64,000 nt of DNA, taken from the NCBI RefSeq assembly GCF_900104485.1, contig NZ_FMXQ01000009.1, positions 62,001 to 126,000 on the forward strand, written 5' to 3'. Below, in pieces: positions 63,785 to 64,000 of the stretch (position 1 is its first letter; each line of letters begins with the position of its first letter). The position numbers and the translations under genes were made by a program. Under the pieces are notes generated by a model. It saw only the letters and a program-made list of their open reading frames with translations. It was not told the DNA's origin and ran no database searches. The stretch is from Bauldia litoralis. Its GTDB lineage: Bacteria > Pseudomonadota > Alphaproteobacteria > Rhizobiales > Kaistiaceae.

Positions 63785-64000
63785 TCATGCCAGCCAGTTC
63801 TTTCGAAACGCCCTGCGTTCCGATTCGGTCCAGAAGTGTCGGGCGTATTTCGAGTCATACATCCGGTTGACGAACGCCTCGTCGAAGGAGGCGATTTCCT
63901 TCACCTTCTCGTAAAGTCCGAAATAGCGTTTGGCCGTGCTCTCGTTCTTGCGGGCAACGGTGATCGGCCTGCCAAGCGTCTCCGTAAGCACCGTACTCTT
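63785..64000 (-). CDS. Unidentified gene, 3' part only
   Basis: The frame is open to the window end; the last 71 codons are present. The C-terminal sequence includes KRYFGLYEKVKEI and a basic/aromatic end YARHFWTESERRAFRKNWLA. The ending is faintly like that of some sulfotransferase or capsular-polysaccharide family proteins, but I cannot assign it. A GTG at 63991 lies inside the frame and is probably not the start. Confidence 0.5.
   Translation of the reverse strand, partial: KSTVLTETLGRPITVARKNESTAKRYFGLYEKVKEIASFDEAFVNRMYDSKYARHFWTESERRAFRKNWLA

Noticed and set aside
1-64000. CRISPR arrays, insertion sequences, prophage or integrative elements
   Set aside because: No regular repeats, transposase or integrase motifs, or terminal inverted repeats were seen, and base composition looks even.

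Overview
The window is high-GC chromosomal DNA from an alphaproteobacterium, most likely a member of the Hyphomicrobiales (Rhizobiales). The evidence is the gene content and order: an Irr-type iron regulator next to fabA-fabB-fabI, a haem-PAS FixL/FixJ pair with a FixK-type regulator and a complete cbb3 oxidase locus, a Smr-MltA-Tim44/SecB-adenosine kinase-endonuclease III-DUF2244 neighbourhood, and candidate CtrA boxes. Coding density is very high, with many 1-4 base start/stop overlaps. I saw no rRNA, tRNA, insertion sequence, prophage or CRISPR array, and nothing that looks recently transferred.

Left part (0-15 kb). After the 3' part of a D-threonine-aldolase-like gene come a Tat-exported DUF547 protein and a YnjF-type CDP-alcohol phosphatidyltransferase. 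These converge on a tight six-gene minus-strand operon: TVP38/TMEM64 membrane protein, mercuric-reductase-like flavoprotein, NDH-2-like flavoprotein, and the YnjB/YnjC/YnjD ABC importer. This is a variant of the functionally unresolved ydjXYZ-ynjABCDEF cluster of enterobacteria and is the best candidate here for an undescribed system. Just upstream on the same strand lie an ECF sigma factor, a short zinc-finger anti-sigma and an alpha/beta-hydrolase-OsmC fusion. They are followed by phosphoenolpyruvate synthase with an AhpD-like protein.

Respiratory part (15-26.8 kb). A FixK-type regulator is divergent from fixLJ. Then come ccoS, ccoI, ccoH, ccoG, a DUF302 protein, and ccoP, ccoQ, ccoO, ccoN. 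Four TTGA-N6-TCAA boxes lie upstream of ccoN, ccoG, fixK and the AhpD/ppsA pair. They suggest an oxygen-sensing circuit of FixL to FixJ to FixK to cbb3 oxidase, with PEP synthase as a possible extra target.

Middle part (27-48 kb). A small catabolic cluster (TIM-barrel isomerase, Gfo/Idh/MocA oxidoreductase, amidase, SDR) is followed by a SleB-like cell-wall hydrolase, grpE, fabI-fabB-fabA, irr, an SH3-domain protein, and a LacI regulator with three phased operators. Next are a ThiF/MoeB-like protein without its usual zinc cysteines, an ArsR regulator with two SRPBCC genes around a palindromic operator, a dihaem cytochrome c, PBP1A, and an RND efflux pair.

Right part (48-64 kb). Mostly housekeeping: polA (proofreading site apparently dead), smr, mltA, Tim44-like, secB, adenosine kinase, nth, DUF2244 and an Ada-like methyltransferase. 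These are followed by a TPP enzyme with a carboxymuconolactone-decarboxylase-like partner, gpmA, dapB, pyrF with a DUF1330 gene, an NADPH-dependent FMN reductase, and an unidentified gene cut by the window end.
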